From: Spirosoma profusum
GTDB lineage: Bacteria > Bacteroidota > Bacteroidia > Cytophagales > Spirosomataceae
DNA: 64,000 nucleotides
Reading direction: 5' to 3'
Assembly (NCBI RefSeq): GCF_014699005.1
Contig: NZ_JACWZY010000002.1
Location: forward strand, 1 to 64,000
The position numbers and the translations under genes are program-made. Below the pieces are notes generated by a model, which had not been told where the DNA came from, did no database searches, and saw only the letters and a list, made by a program, of their open reading frames with translations. This document shows, piece by piece, positions 17,678 through 25,628 of the stretch. Position 1 is the stretch's first letter, and every line of letters starts with the position of its first letter.

Positions 17678-18189
17678 GCGACAGCTGAATTTACTTTTCG
17701 ATAGAACAAAACAGGGCTCCCATCAATCCACTCCTTTTTCAGAAATGTCATTTCCAGGCGTTCGGCAACCCGTAGCGAGGCAATGTTGGACTCGTCGAAA
17801 CTCGCGTCGATGTATGGGAAGGAGAGCTTATTGAAGCAATAGTCAATAACTGCTTTCGAGGCTTCGGTGGCGTAGCCTTCGCGCGTAAAGGCGGGCAATA
17901 GGGCATAGAGCAGTTGTGGCTGGTTTTCTTCAAAAAAAGACCATAATCCAGCAAATCCAATTACCATATTTTTCAGTTGGTCATGCAACAGCCACAAACC
18001 ATAATCACCGGCCTCAAACGTTTGCTCGCTAACCAAAATGAAATCCTGAATCTGTTCGGGCGGTAGAATCTGATCGTCGCACAAATAACGCCGGACAAAC
18101 CTGTCAGTCAGAATGGTTTGCAGGATGTCAAAATCCGTTTGCTGAACGGGGCGCATCGTAAGCCGTGACGTGTGCAGTTCCGTATGCAT
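17674..18189 (-). CDS. GNAT acetyltransferase, RimJ/RimL-like
   Basis: About 171 residues of a GCN5-related N-acetyltransferase: TSRLTMRPVQQTDFDIL opens the fold, MVIGFAGLW forms the central strand, and LLPAFTREGYATEASKAVIDY is the acetyl-CoA-binding loop and helix. The closing strands include YIDASFDESNIASLRVAERLEM, typical of RimJ/RimL-type enzymes that modify alpha-amino groups or small molecules. The start is the ATG at 18189. It overlaps cysS by 4 bp. Substrate unknown. Confidence 0.88.
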   Translation of the reverse strand: MHTELHTSRLTMRPVQQTDFDILQTILTDRFVRRYLCDDQILPPEQIQDFILVSEQTFEAGDYGLWLLHDQLKNMVIGFAGLWSFFEENQPQLLYALLPAFTREGYATEASKAVIDYCFNKLSFPYIDASFDESNIASLRVAERLEMTFLKKEWIDGSPVLFYRKVNSAVA

Positions 18190-18322
18190 AAACAAATTGA
18201 AGCCAGAAGGCGGTTGCGAAGTTAAGGATTGTTCGGCGGAAAACAGATGCCTGACTGACTGGCCGGATGCTTTTGCCTATATTCGCGTTTTGTTTTCGTC
18301 ATTGACCATCGCCCAATCTGTA

Positions 18323-19519
18323 ATGCAGCTTGTTGAGGTAGGCACCAACGCCACCTATCAGAAAGAATTTATTCAGTTTCCGGTACGTCTCTATCGGGGA
18401 GATACGTACTGGATACGCCCGCTCGATACGGACGTAGAGGAAATATTTGATCCGGAACGTAACAAACGGTTCAAAAATGGCGACTGTATTCGGTATCTGC
18501 TACTGAATGACAAAAACGAAACCATTGGACGTATCGCTGCCTTTGTTGATTACGAAATTGCCAATCTGGATAACGACCAGCCCACGGGCGGTGTCGGTTT
18601 TTTCGAATGTATTAATGATCAAAAGGCAGCTTTCGCACTTTTCGACGTAGCAAAAACCTGGCTCCAGCAACGTAGCATGGAAGCGATGGATGGCCCAATC
18701 AACTTCGGCGACCGCGACCGGTGGTGGGGATTGCTGGTCGATGGATTCGACCGGGAGCCGAACTATTGCATGCCATACACGAAGCCGTACTACGTTCCGT
18801 TTTTTGAAGATTACGGCTTTAAAGACTATTTCAAGCAGTTTACGTTCGGCATTCCTACAACCTGGTCAAAACTGACGGAGATGTCGCAGGCCGTGAAAGA
18901 CCGGGCAAAACGTATCTACGAAAATCCAGAATACAGCTTTCGGACGATTGACAAAAAAGACCTGCCCGCAGCCGCCGAGCAATTCCGGCATATTTACAAT
19001 GCAGCCTGGGGCGGACACAGTGGTGTGAAAGAAATGTCGGCGGAGCAGGCGCAACTGCTGATGCAGAAGCTGAAACCCGTTCTCGACGAAAAAATCATCT
19101 ATTTCGCGTATTACCACGACGAACCCGTTGCCTTTTTCGTGTGCCTACCCGAGCTGAATCAGGTATTTAAGCACGTAAACGGCAAACTGAATCTGGTTGG
19201 AAAATTGAAATTTCTGTGGCATATGCTTCTGAAAACCAATCATAAAGCGTTTGGTGTAGTGTTTGGCGTAGCCCCCGAACATCAGGGCAAAGGCGTGGAA
19301 GCAGCCATCGCGCTACGTATGCCGCACGAAGCTGACCACAATCCTGATTTTCAATATACCGAACTGGAAATGAACTGGGTCGGCGATTTTAATCCAATTA
19401 TGGTTCGTTTTGTGAGCCAGCTTGGATCAAAAATTGTCAAAACCCACGTAACGTACCGTTATTTATTCGATCAATCCAAACCGTTTAAACGCTGCCCGGT
19501 CATCGGGAAGAAAAAGTAA
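18323..19519 (+). CDS. Conserved protein with GNAT-like C-terminal region
   Basis: A 398-residue cytoplasmic protein starting at the ATG at 18323 (MQLVEVGTNATYQKEF). The frame is open upstream, but that part overlaps the divergent gene. The C-terminal part contains strands and an acyl-CoA-loop-like turn (AFGVVFGVAPEHQGKGVEAAIALRM) that resembles acetyltransferases. The N-terminal part (YRGDTYWIRPLDTDVEEIFDPERN) resembles a widespread Bacteroidota family of about 380 residues described only as hypothetical or N-acetyltransferase-like. Substrate unknown. The sugar kinase gene follows after 54 bp. Confidence 0.8.
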   Translation: MQLVEVGTNATYQKEFIQFPVRLYRGDTYWIRPLDTDVEEIFDPERNKRFKNGDCIRYLLLNDKNETIGRIAAFVDYEIANLDNDQPTGGVGFFECINDQKAAFALFDVAKTWLQQRSMEAMDGPINFGDRDRWWGLLVDGFDREPNYCMPYTKPYYVPFFEDYGFKDYFKQFTFGIPTTWSKLTEMSQAVKDRAKRIYENPEYSFRTIDKKDLPAAAEQFRHIYNAAWGGHSGVKEMSAEQAQLLMQKLKPVLDEKIIYFAYYHDEPVAFFVCLPELNQVFKHVNGKLNLVGKLKFLWHMLLKTNHKAFGVVFGVAPEHQGKGVEAAIALRMPHEADHNPDFQYTELEMNWVGDFNPIMVRFVSQLGSKIVKTHVTYRYLFDQSKPFKRCPVIGKKK

Positions 19520-19573
19520 AAACTGTTTATTGTTCCAGCTTTTGGAACAACAGACCTGAAACAAATAAAAAAG

Positions 19574-20491
19574 ATGAGCTTATTGACCGTTGGTTCCGTT
19601 GCCTTCGACGCGCTGGAAACCCCTTTTGGCAAAACTGATAAAATTATCGGTGGTGCTGCTACGTATATTACGCTTTCGGCGTCGTATTTCACGAAGAAAA
19701 ATAACCTGGTTGCCGTTGTGGGCGATGATTTTCCACAATCGATGATTGACGATCTGGAACAGCACGGCGTCAATACCGAAGGGCTGGAGATTCGGAAAGG
19801 GGAGAAGACGTTTTTCTGGTCGGGGAAGTATCATAACGATATGAACACCCGCGATACGGTGGAGGTGCAGTTAAACGTAATGGAAAACTTCAATCCGGCC
19901 ATTCCTGATTCGTATCAGGATTGCCAATACCTGATGCTGGGTAACACGGCGCCCGCCATTCAGAGTATGGTCATCGACCGGCTACACAATCGGCCAAAAC
20001 TGATTGTGCTCGATACGATGAACCTATGGATCGAGATTGCAAACGCCGACCTGATGAATTTGCTGAAGCGGGTCGACGTATTAGTGCTGAACGATGAAGA
20101 AGCCCGAATGCTCACTCATGATTATTCGCTGGTGAAAGCGGCCGCGAAAATTCAGTCGATGGGTCCGAAAACAGTTATCATTAAAAAAGGCGAACATGGT
20201 GCGCTGCTGTTCGGCGAGGGACGTATTTTCTTTGCGCCCGCGCTACCTCTGGAAGAAGTATTTGACCCAACCGGCGCAGGCGATACGTTTGCCGGTGGCT
20301 TTATCGGTCATCTGGTCAAAACCGACGATATTTCGTTCGATAACATGAAACGGGGTATTATTTACGGCTCGGCGATGGCTTCGTTCTGCGTCGAAAAATT
20401 TGGTGCCGAACGTATCATGAACCTGACAGAGGAAGAAATTCAAACCCGTGTCAATGAATTCGTTACGTTATCCGCATTTGGACTGGAGTAA
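19574..20491 (+). CDS. PfkB-family sugar kinase
   Basis: A 305-residue ribokinase-type enzyme. The closing signature DPTGAGDTFAGGFIGHL carries the catalytic Asp, VLNDEEARML is the substrate/ATP-binding turn, and GGAATYITLSASYF near the N-terminus is the sugar-binding element. Family members phosphorylate sugars or nucleosides; this one is not specific enough to name. It follows the GNAT-like gene in the same direction, with a hairpin terminator 30 bp after the stop. Confidence 0.92.
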   Translation: MSLLTVGSVAFDALETPFGKTDKIIGGAATYITLSASYFTKKNNLVAVVGDDFPQSMIDDLEQHGVNTEGLEIRKGEKTFFWSGKYHNDMNTRDTVEVQLNVMENFNPAIPDSYQDCQYLMLGNTAPAIQSMVIDRLHNRPKLIVLDTMNLWIEIANADLMNLLKRVDVLVLNDEEARMLTHDYSLVKAAAKIQSMGPKTVIIKKGEHGALLFGEGRIFFAPALPLEEVFDPTGAGDTFAGGFIGHLVKTDDISFDNMKRGIIYGSAMASFCVEKFGAERIMNLTEEEIQTRVNEFVTLSAFGLE

Positions 20492-20521
20492 CGTAACAAT
20501 CTGACGTAGTAATTTACTGAG

Positions 20522-20553
20522 ACTTCCCGGAGCAGATACCTGTTTCGGGAAGT
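20522..20553 (+). terminator. Hairpin terminator
   Basis: Arms ACTTCCCG (20522-20529) and CGGGAAGT (20546-20553), followed by TGCTTTTTAT. It stands between the sugar kinase gene and a convergent gene. Confidence 0.8.
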
Positions 20554-20587
20554 TGCTTTTTATACGGCCTCAAACAGGCACGCTACG

Positions 20588-21361
20588 TTAGGAAAATACT
20601 TTGGTTAGTTTCCGTTCTAAGTCCTTCTCCAGTTTCAGTAAACCTTCGGTATTTGGCAAATACGTTAACGCTCGGTGATGACGTAGATCAAACGGAATAT
20701 CGGCCACCGATTGCGTAATTGGAACAACTAGTTTACCAAGTGTATGCGCTACGCCCGTTTCGTAAAATACGTTCGGATTGCGGTCGGTGAAGTCGGTGAT
20801 GACGGCTTTCGAGGTGAAAATCAGGTCGAATACGTCCTGAATCAGGATGCTATTATCCCAGATGTCGTCGGCGCGTCGACACTCCACGCCTAGTCTTCGG
20901 CAAACGTTACGTATGGCAGTGTACGTACCCGAAAATTTTCCATCAAACGGCATCATTACCGACAGTACGTTGCTGTCAAGCGATTTATCAGGAATCCGAA
21001 AAACATCAGGGGCGAACGTAATAACCCGCTCGGGCTGCCGTGTCTGTACAGTTGAAACAAATTCTGGAATACTGACAGGACGTTGGTTTTGGGTTTGTTT
21101 TTTTGCTTCGATAAAACGCTCTATTTCATACAAATTGCTCGCATTTTCACTGATCAATTTTGATAAAACCTGTAAGCTATTCCCCTCATAATCATCATCT
21201 TTAAAGTCCAGACTACGTAACAAACGCGGGTGGTCTTCGATTAACTCAATGCTGTCGGTAAGATAGCCAATCTTAAGCCAGTCGGATTTGGTAAAATAAA
21301 GCTGAATGAATTCATGTAAGGCGAACAGACGAAGTGTTTTGAACTTGTTTTGTCTAGTCAT
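20588..21361 (-). CDS. Nucleoside 2-deoxyribosyltransferase-like protein with helical N-terminal domain
   Basis: A 257-residue protein in two parts. Residues 130-245 carry a Rossmann-like domain: VLSVMMPFDGKFSGTY, CRRADDIWDNSILIQDV, AVITDFTDRNPNVFYETGVA, VVPITQSVADIPFDL. This pattern (MPF...RADD...TDRNPNVFYE) is a recognisable family related to nucleoside 2-deoxyribosyltransferases and TIR-like NAD enzymes, where the Glu after FYE is likely catalytic. Residues 1-95 are helical and resemble an effector-associated adaptor domain (LLRSLDFKDDDYEGNSLQVLSKL). Such combinations occur in bacterial immune effectors, so a defence role is plausible but unproven. It stands alone between the sugar kinase and the LRR genes. 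Confidence 0.8.
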   Translation of the reverse strand: MTRQNKFKTLRLFALHEFIQLYFTKSDWLKIGYLTDSIELIEDHPRLLRSLDFKDDDYEGNSLQVLSKLISENASNLYEIERFIEAKKQTQNQRPVSIPEFVSTVQTRQPERVITFAPDVFRIPDKSLDSNVLSVMMPFDGKFSGTYTAIRNVCRRLGVECRRADDIWDNSILIQDVFDLIFTSKAVITDFTDRNPNVFYETGVAHTLGKLVVPITQSVADIPFDLRHHRALTYLPNTEGLLKLEKDLERKLTKVFS

Positions 21362-21545
21362 GGATGTGTTGATTATAATACAACTATAGTATAATTATGC
21401 AATTGTATTCAAATTTTATATTATATTCAATTTAATCTTATCGGAATTCGGCCATATTTAAAAATTATCTTATTTAAAGTCCTTATGGTATTATTGTAAA
21501 CTGTTCGTCAACTAATTTTTCTTTATTTCTTTTTAACATTACTGA

Positions 21546-22967
21546 ATGATACACATTTATCTAATTATCAGTAGTTTTTTTTGTAAGCTACGTAGCATTC
21601 CTCTCTATCTTGTCAAATTAGTTAGCCTTATATTAATCGTTGCTTTGCCGGGGCGAGCGCAGGAAGTGTTCATTACGTCCAGCAACGATTTAGCCTGTGC
21701 GCAGTTAAGTGCTACATTGAGCGCAACAACTACCTGTAGTGGTACTGGTACTGTTACGTATTCGTTTCGTGGACCGAATAGTTTTAGCTTAGTCAATACA
21801 ACTGGAGTCGCCAGCGTAACGGCAAGTAATACTGCCGGTGCATGCATAGCCAGTAATACGGTCTTGGTAGGCAGCAGTCTGCATCCTGACTATTTACCCC
21901 TGGTCGACTTTTTTAACTCGACAGGTGGTCCTAACTGGATAGACAAGACAGGGTGGCTTACTAATTGTGATCCGTGTAACGGATGGTTCGGTATAACCTG
22001 TACGGATGGCAGAGTTACACGTTTATCATTAGTTACAGATTCCGGTATTATTGGCAGTAATAATTTAAACGGAAATCTTCCATCGAGCATTGGTAAATTA
22101 AACAAACTTAGATCCCTGAGATTAAATAACAATAATAACTTGACAGGCACCATTCCAGAAAGTTTTAGTCAACTAACTGATTTACAGGAATTACATATTT
22201 TCTATAGTGGATTAAGCGGGACTATTATGGATAAGCTGGTCAACTTGACTCAGCTGGAAACTATTATTCTGACCTATTCTAAATTCACTGGCCCTATACC
22301 AGAAAGTATCAGTGCATTAACCAAGCTTAAAGTAATTGCTTACCCCTCAAATGGGGTATTTGGATTCACGGGTTCATTACCAGCTAGTCTAAGTGCTTTA
22401 ACTGGTTTGGAATATCTAGCATTGGATGGTAACCGATTAACAGGGACTATACCACCCGGCCTGGGTCAACTGACGAACTTAATAAGCATTAATTTGTCGG
22501 GTAATCTGTTAGCGGGGCCGATTCCGAGTGAACTAGGTAATTTAGTGAACTTAAGTAGTTTATATCTATCTTATAATCAACTATCTGGCAGTCTCCCGGC
22601 TAGCCTAGGTAATCTGCCTAGTCTAAATCAACTTTTGCTTCGTAAGAACTTCCTTTCCGGCTGTATTCCATTATCATTCAATTCACTATGTGGCAAAGAT
22701 GTTCAGCTTGAGGAAAACCTTGACTTACCCGCCTGGAGTGAATTCTGTTTTAATGGAACAAACAACCTGGCATCCAATAAAGCCGGAAGTTGGTTCGATC
22801 CGACGGTTTGGTCGTGTGGAAAGGTGCCTACTCTAAAAGATTACGTAACAATAAGACATAATGTATCGCTTCCGGCAATCCAGTCCGGGCAGAGCCGGAA
22901 GATTATTTATAAGAGTGGTGGGGGACTCAATTATGATTCTGGAAGTAAGTTGAGAATTGGCCAATGA
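21546..22967 (+). CDS. Secreted leucine-rich-repeat protein, plant-type repeats
   Basis: A 473-residue exported protein. The signal peptide (about residues 1-38) ends at GRAQ. An Ig-like or adhesion-type region (about 40-105) follows, then a cap (DFFNSTGGPNWIDKTGW, NCDPCNGWFGITC) similar to the N-terminal cap of plant LRR receptors. About nine repeats of the LxxLxLxxNxLxGxIPxxLGxL kind come next, and a C-terminal module (WFDPTVWSCGKVPTLKDYVTI) common in Bacteroidota surface proteins. It is probably a surface adhesin or binding protein. A near copy follows immediately, so this is the intact member of a tandem duplication. It ends in GQ with no obvious sorting domain. Confidence 0.9.
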   Translation: MIHIYLIISSFFCKLRSIPLYLVKLVSLILIVALPGRAQEVFITSSNDLACAQLSATLSATTTCSGTGTVTYSFRGPNSFSLVNTTGVASVTASNTAGACIASNTVLVGSSLHPDYLPLVDFFNSTGGPNWIDKTGWLTNCDPCNGWFGITCTDGRVTRLSLVTDSGIIGSNNLNGNLPSSIGKLNKLRSLRLNNNNNLTGTIPESFSQLTDLQELHIFYSGLSGTIMDKLVNLTQLETIILTYSKFTGPIPESISALTKLKVIAYPSNGVFGFTGSLPASLSALTGLEYLALDGNRLTGTIPPGLGQLTNLISINLSGNLLAGPIPSELGNLVNLSSLYLSYNQLSGSLPASLGNLPSLNQLLLRKNFLSGCIPLSFNSLCGKDVQLEENLDLPAWSEFCFNGTNNLASNKAGSWFDPTVWSCGKVPTLKDYVTIRHNVSLPAIQSGQSRKIIYKSGGGLNYDSGSKLRIGQ

Positions 22968-24239
22968 CACATCTATTTCATTATCAGTATGATTTGCTAC
23001 TATCTACGTATCGTTTCTCTTCAACTCGCCATTCTTGGCTCTATTCTAATTGCGACTTTACCGTGCCGAGCACAGGTAGCTTCGGTTACGCTTACTTCCA
23101 GTAACGATATAGCCTGCTCAAATTTAAGTTCTACGTTACAAGCTCTATCTTCCTGCAATGAGTCCCTTACCTACTTATTTGCAGGACCCAATGGCTTTAA
23201 TGAAATCAATACAACAGGCTCCGTGAACGTAACGGTAAGCGGTGTTTTCAGCGTAACAGTAACTAATGATGCTGGAACGTGCGTTGCTAGTAATACAGTT
23301 TTAGTAGGTAGCAGCTTGCATCCGGATTATCAGTCCTTAGTTGATTTTTACAACTCAACGGGCGGCCCCAACTGGACGAATAAAACAGGATGGATAACGA
23401 ATTGTGATCCTTGCAGCGGATGGTTTGGAATAACTTGTACAGAAGGTAGAGTAACAAGCTTGTCAATGACCTCAAATTCTGGCGTTGGGGTAATAGTTTA
23501 AAAGGTACTTTCCCATCAAGTATTGGCGGTTTAACGGAGCTTAAAAAGCTGATTTTACCATATAATTATGGCGACTTTAATGGAACTATACCAAGTAGCT
23601 TTACCGCTCTCAGTAAACTGCAGGAATTAAACTTATCCTTCAACGGATTTAGTGGAAGTATTCTTGACAAGCTGACTGGATTGACTCAATTAGAAAATAT
23701 AAACTTGTCGTATAATAGTTTTAGTGGAACTATACCTGAAAATATTAACGCGCTGACAAAATTAAAAGGGCTTAATCTTTTTGCCAATAGAGTGTTTCCG
23801 GATTCGCCAACTGGAATATCGGGTACAATTCCTGCTAGTCTTGGCGAGCTAACAAGTTTAGAGAATCTATTCTTAGGTTATAATCGACTATCTGGTTCAA
23901 TACCCTCTGGATTGGGTCAACTAGCCAATCTGAGAATACTTATTTTAGCAAGTAACCAATTAACCGGCAGCATTCCGACTAGTCTAGGGATTCTTGTTAA
24001 TGTAAGAAGTTTTGATTTAAGTAGAAACCAATTAACAGGTAGTATTCCGACAAGCCTTGGTAATCTAACTAATGTTGAATCTATTGATCTGAGTGTCAAT
24101 CAATTAACAGGAGAGATTCCAGTTACGCTGGCCGGGTTAACTAAGATGTGGTCTTTACTATTGTATTACAATCAACTCTCCGGTCAAATTCCTGCTTTTC
24201 TTGGTACGTTACCTAATTTGTCTCAAATGCACTTAAGTA

Positions 24240-25245
24240 ACGTGAATTATGGATAAAGGCGTTTTTGAATGGGCACCACAATGGAAGGCTTTTGATCGTA
24301 AAAACAATAGGCAATCAAGCCGCCTAACACGTTAGTCTGGCCATTGACCGCACTCCGATGCCGGGTATGCTCTGTATCAAAGACCGAGGTGAGCAGGTCA
24401 TTGACCGACTCAATGAGTCCCCGTTTGCGTAGATTCACTTTAGCGCTTAAGGGTATCAATGTATTTTTCATCCGGCGCCGAAGTTTAGTGATAAGCTGCA
24501 AACCGCGTGCGTAGAAGTCCGCAAACAGGTTCGTTAAGTAGCCTCGGTCTCCGAAACAGGACCCTTGTAAATCCGCTAAGAGTTCTGGTAAGAGACTTTT
24601 GTTGTTGTCGGCTACATTACCCGGAGTGAGTACAAAGTTGATTAGCTCCCCATACTGATTGATGACTAAATGGGCTTTCAGGCCATAAAACCAGCCCATT
24701 GACGATTTGCCGCGAGCAGCCATACCGGCAAAGACCTTGTTAGTGTGGATACGGTGATTGTCGCAAACGGCCAGCGATTTGCTATCGACGATGTAGAAGC
24801 CGGTTCGGCGTCCCTGGGCGCAGAGCCATTTTAAGAGCAGAAACAAACCTGGTAGCAGGCGGGGCATGCGGGCCACAAACCGTTCGTAGCTAATCAGATG
24901 GGGGAAGTAAGTCTGCATCTGAGCTTCGACCCAATGCTCATAGTAATACTGGAAGCATTTGGCTCCTGAGTGATGGTAGAAAATAGTGATGGCTAACATC
25001 TCGCTGTCGCTCAGGGTTGATGGCCGGCTTGTGGGCAGGCAATTGTGTTGGGTTTGCCACTGAGTCAGGGCATTACAGAAATCATCACAAGTGATGAATA
25101 TTTCGATGAGCTTGTTTGCTTTATCTTCGCGGAGCATAGGGGCAAAAGGGGAGAAATGATACTTAGCCGTACAAATCTCAACAACTTTTGCACTCTATGC
25201 GCTTTATATCAATGACTTACAATCTCCATTATCCATAATTCACGT
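24240..25245 (-). mobile_element. IS982-family insertion sequence
   Basis: A complete 1,006-bp element. Terminal inverted repeats are perfect over 17 bp: ACGTGAATTATGGATAA at 24240-24256 and its complement at 25229-25245. The 6-bp target TAAGTA is duplicated on both sides (24234-24239 and 25246-25251). It is inserted in the last LRR repeats of the second LRR gene, and its transposase reads against the LRR genes. Confidence 0.92.
24247..25137 (-). CDS. IS982-family transposase
   Basis: 296 residues, uninterrupted, filling the insertion sequence. DDE residues stand in FYIVDSKSLAVCDN (first Asp), CFGDRGYLTN (second Asp, after the GNVADN region) and in the later RGLIESVNDLL (Glu). Sequence features such as FAGMAARGKSSMGWFYGLKAH match the family. 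The start is the ATG at 25137. The reading frame and both terminal repeats are intact, so the element may still be able to move. Confidence 0.93.
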   Translation of the reverse strand: MLREDKANKLIEIFITCDDFCNALTQWQTQHNCLPTSRPSTLSDSEMLAITIFYHHSGAKCFQYYYEHWVEAQMQTYFPHLISYERFVARMPRLLPGLFLLLKWLCAQGRRTGFYIVDSKSLAVCDNHRIHTNKVFAGMAARGKSSMGWFYGLKAHLVINQYGELINFVLTPGNVADNNKSLLPELLADLQGSCFGDRGYLTNLFADFYARGLQLITKLRRRMKNTLIPLSAKVNLRKRGLIESVNDLLTSVFDTEHTRHRSAVNGQTNVLGGLIAYCFYDQKPSIVVPIQKRLYP

Positions 25246-25574
25246 TAAGTAACAACCAATTCTCTGGCTGTATTCCCTCATCACTCACGGCACTCTGTGG
25301 CAGAAACATTAATATTGATAACAACAATAATTTACCTTCTTGGATCGAATTCTGTTCTACCGGTGCCAACAGTTTAGTATCTATAAAAGATGGTAACTGG
25401 TTTGATTCGACAGTTTGGTCGTGCGGACGAGCGCCAACCATAAAAGATTACGTAACCATTCAGCATAGCGTATTAATTCCAGGCTCATTGTCTGGGCAAA
25501 GTCGGAAAATCATTTATGGAAACGGAGGACGACTTAGATATGGGGGAACTGGTAAACTGAGAATTGGTCAATAA

Positions 25575-25618
25575 CTCCAATAAAATAGCCCGCTACGTAG
25601 CGGGCTATTTTATTGGAG
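25575..25618. terminator. 44-bp perfect palindrome, probable terminator
   Basis: Arms of 22 bp meet without a spacer at 25596/25597 around CTACGTAG; the ends are CTCCAATAAAATAGCC and its complement. It stands directly after the LRR pseudogene stop and 10 bp before the convergent nagB stop, so it could end transcription from both sides. Confidence 0.75.
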
Positions 25619-25628
25619 GAAGTTATGA

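Larger units (their letters stand above)
22989..25574 (+). pseudogene. Second LRR protein gene, disrupted by frameshift and IS982
   Basis: A paralogue of the gene 21 bp upstream, with the same signal peptide style (ending PCRAQ), the same cap and the same repeats. The reading frame breaks at about 23483-23490: the first frame ends at 23501, while the homologous continuation (WGNSLKGTFPSSIGG onward) runs one frame over, so one base was lost. The continuation runs to the IS982 element inserted at 24240. Beyond the element, at 25246, the frame resumes with NNQFSGCIPSSLTALCG and the C-terminal module WFDSTVWSCGRAPTIKDYV to a stop at 25572-25574. All domains of the intact paralogue are therefore present but not translatable as one protein. 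Confidence 0.9.
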
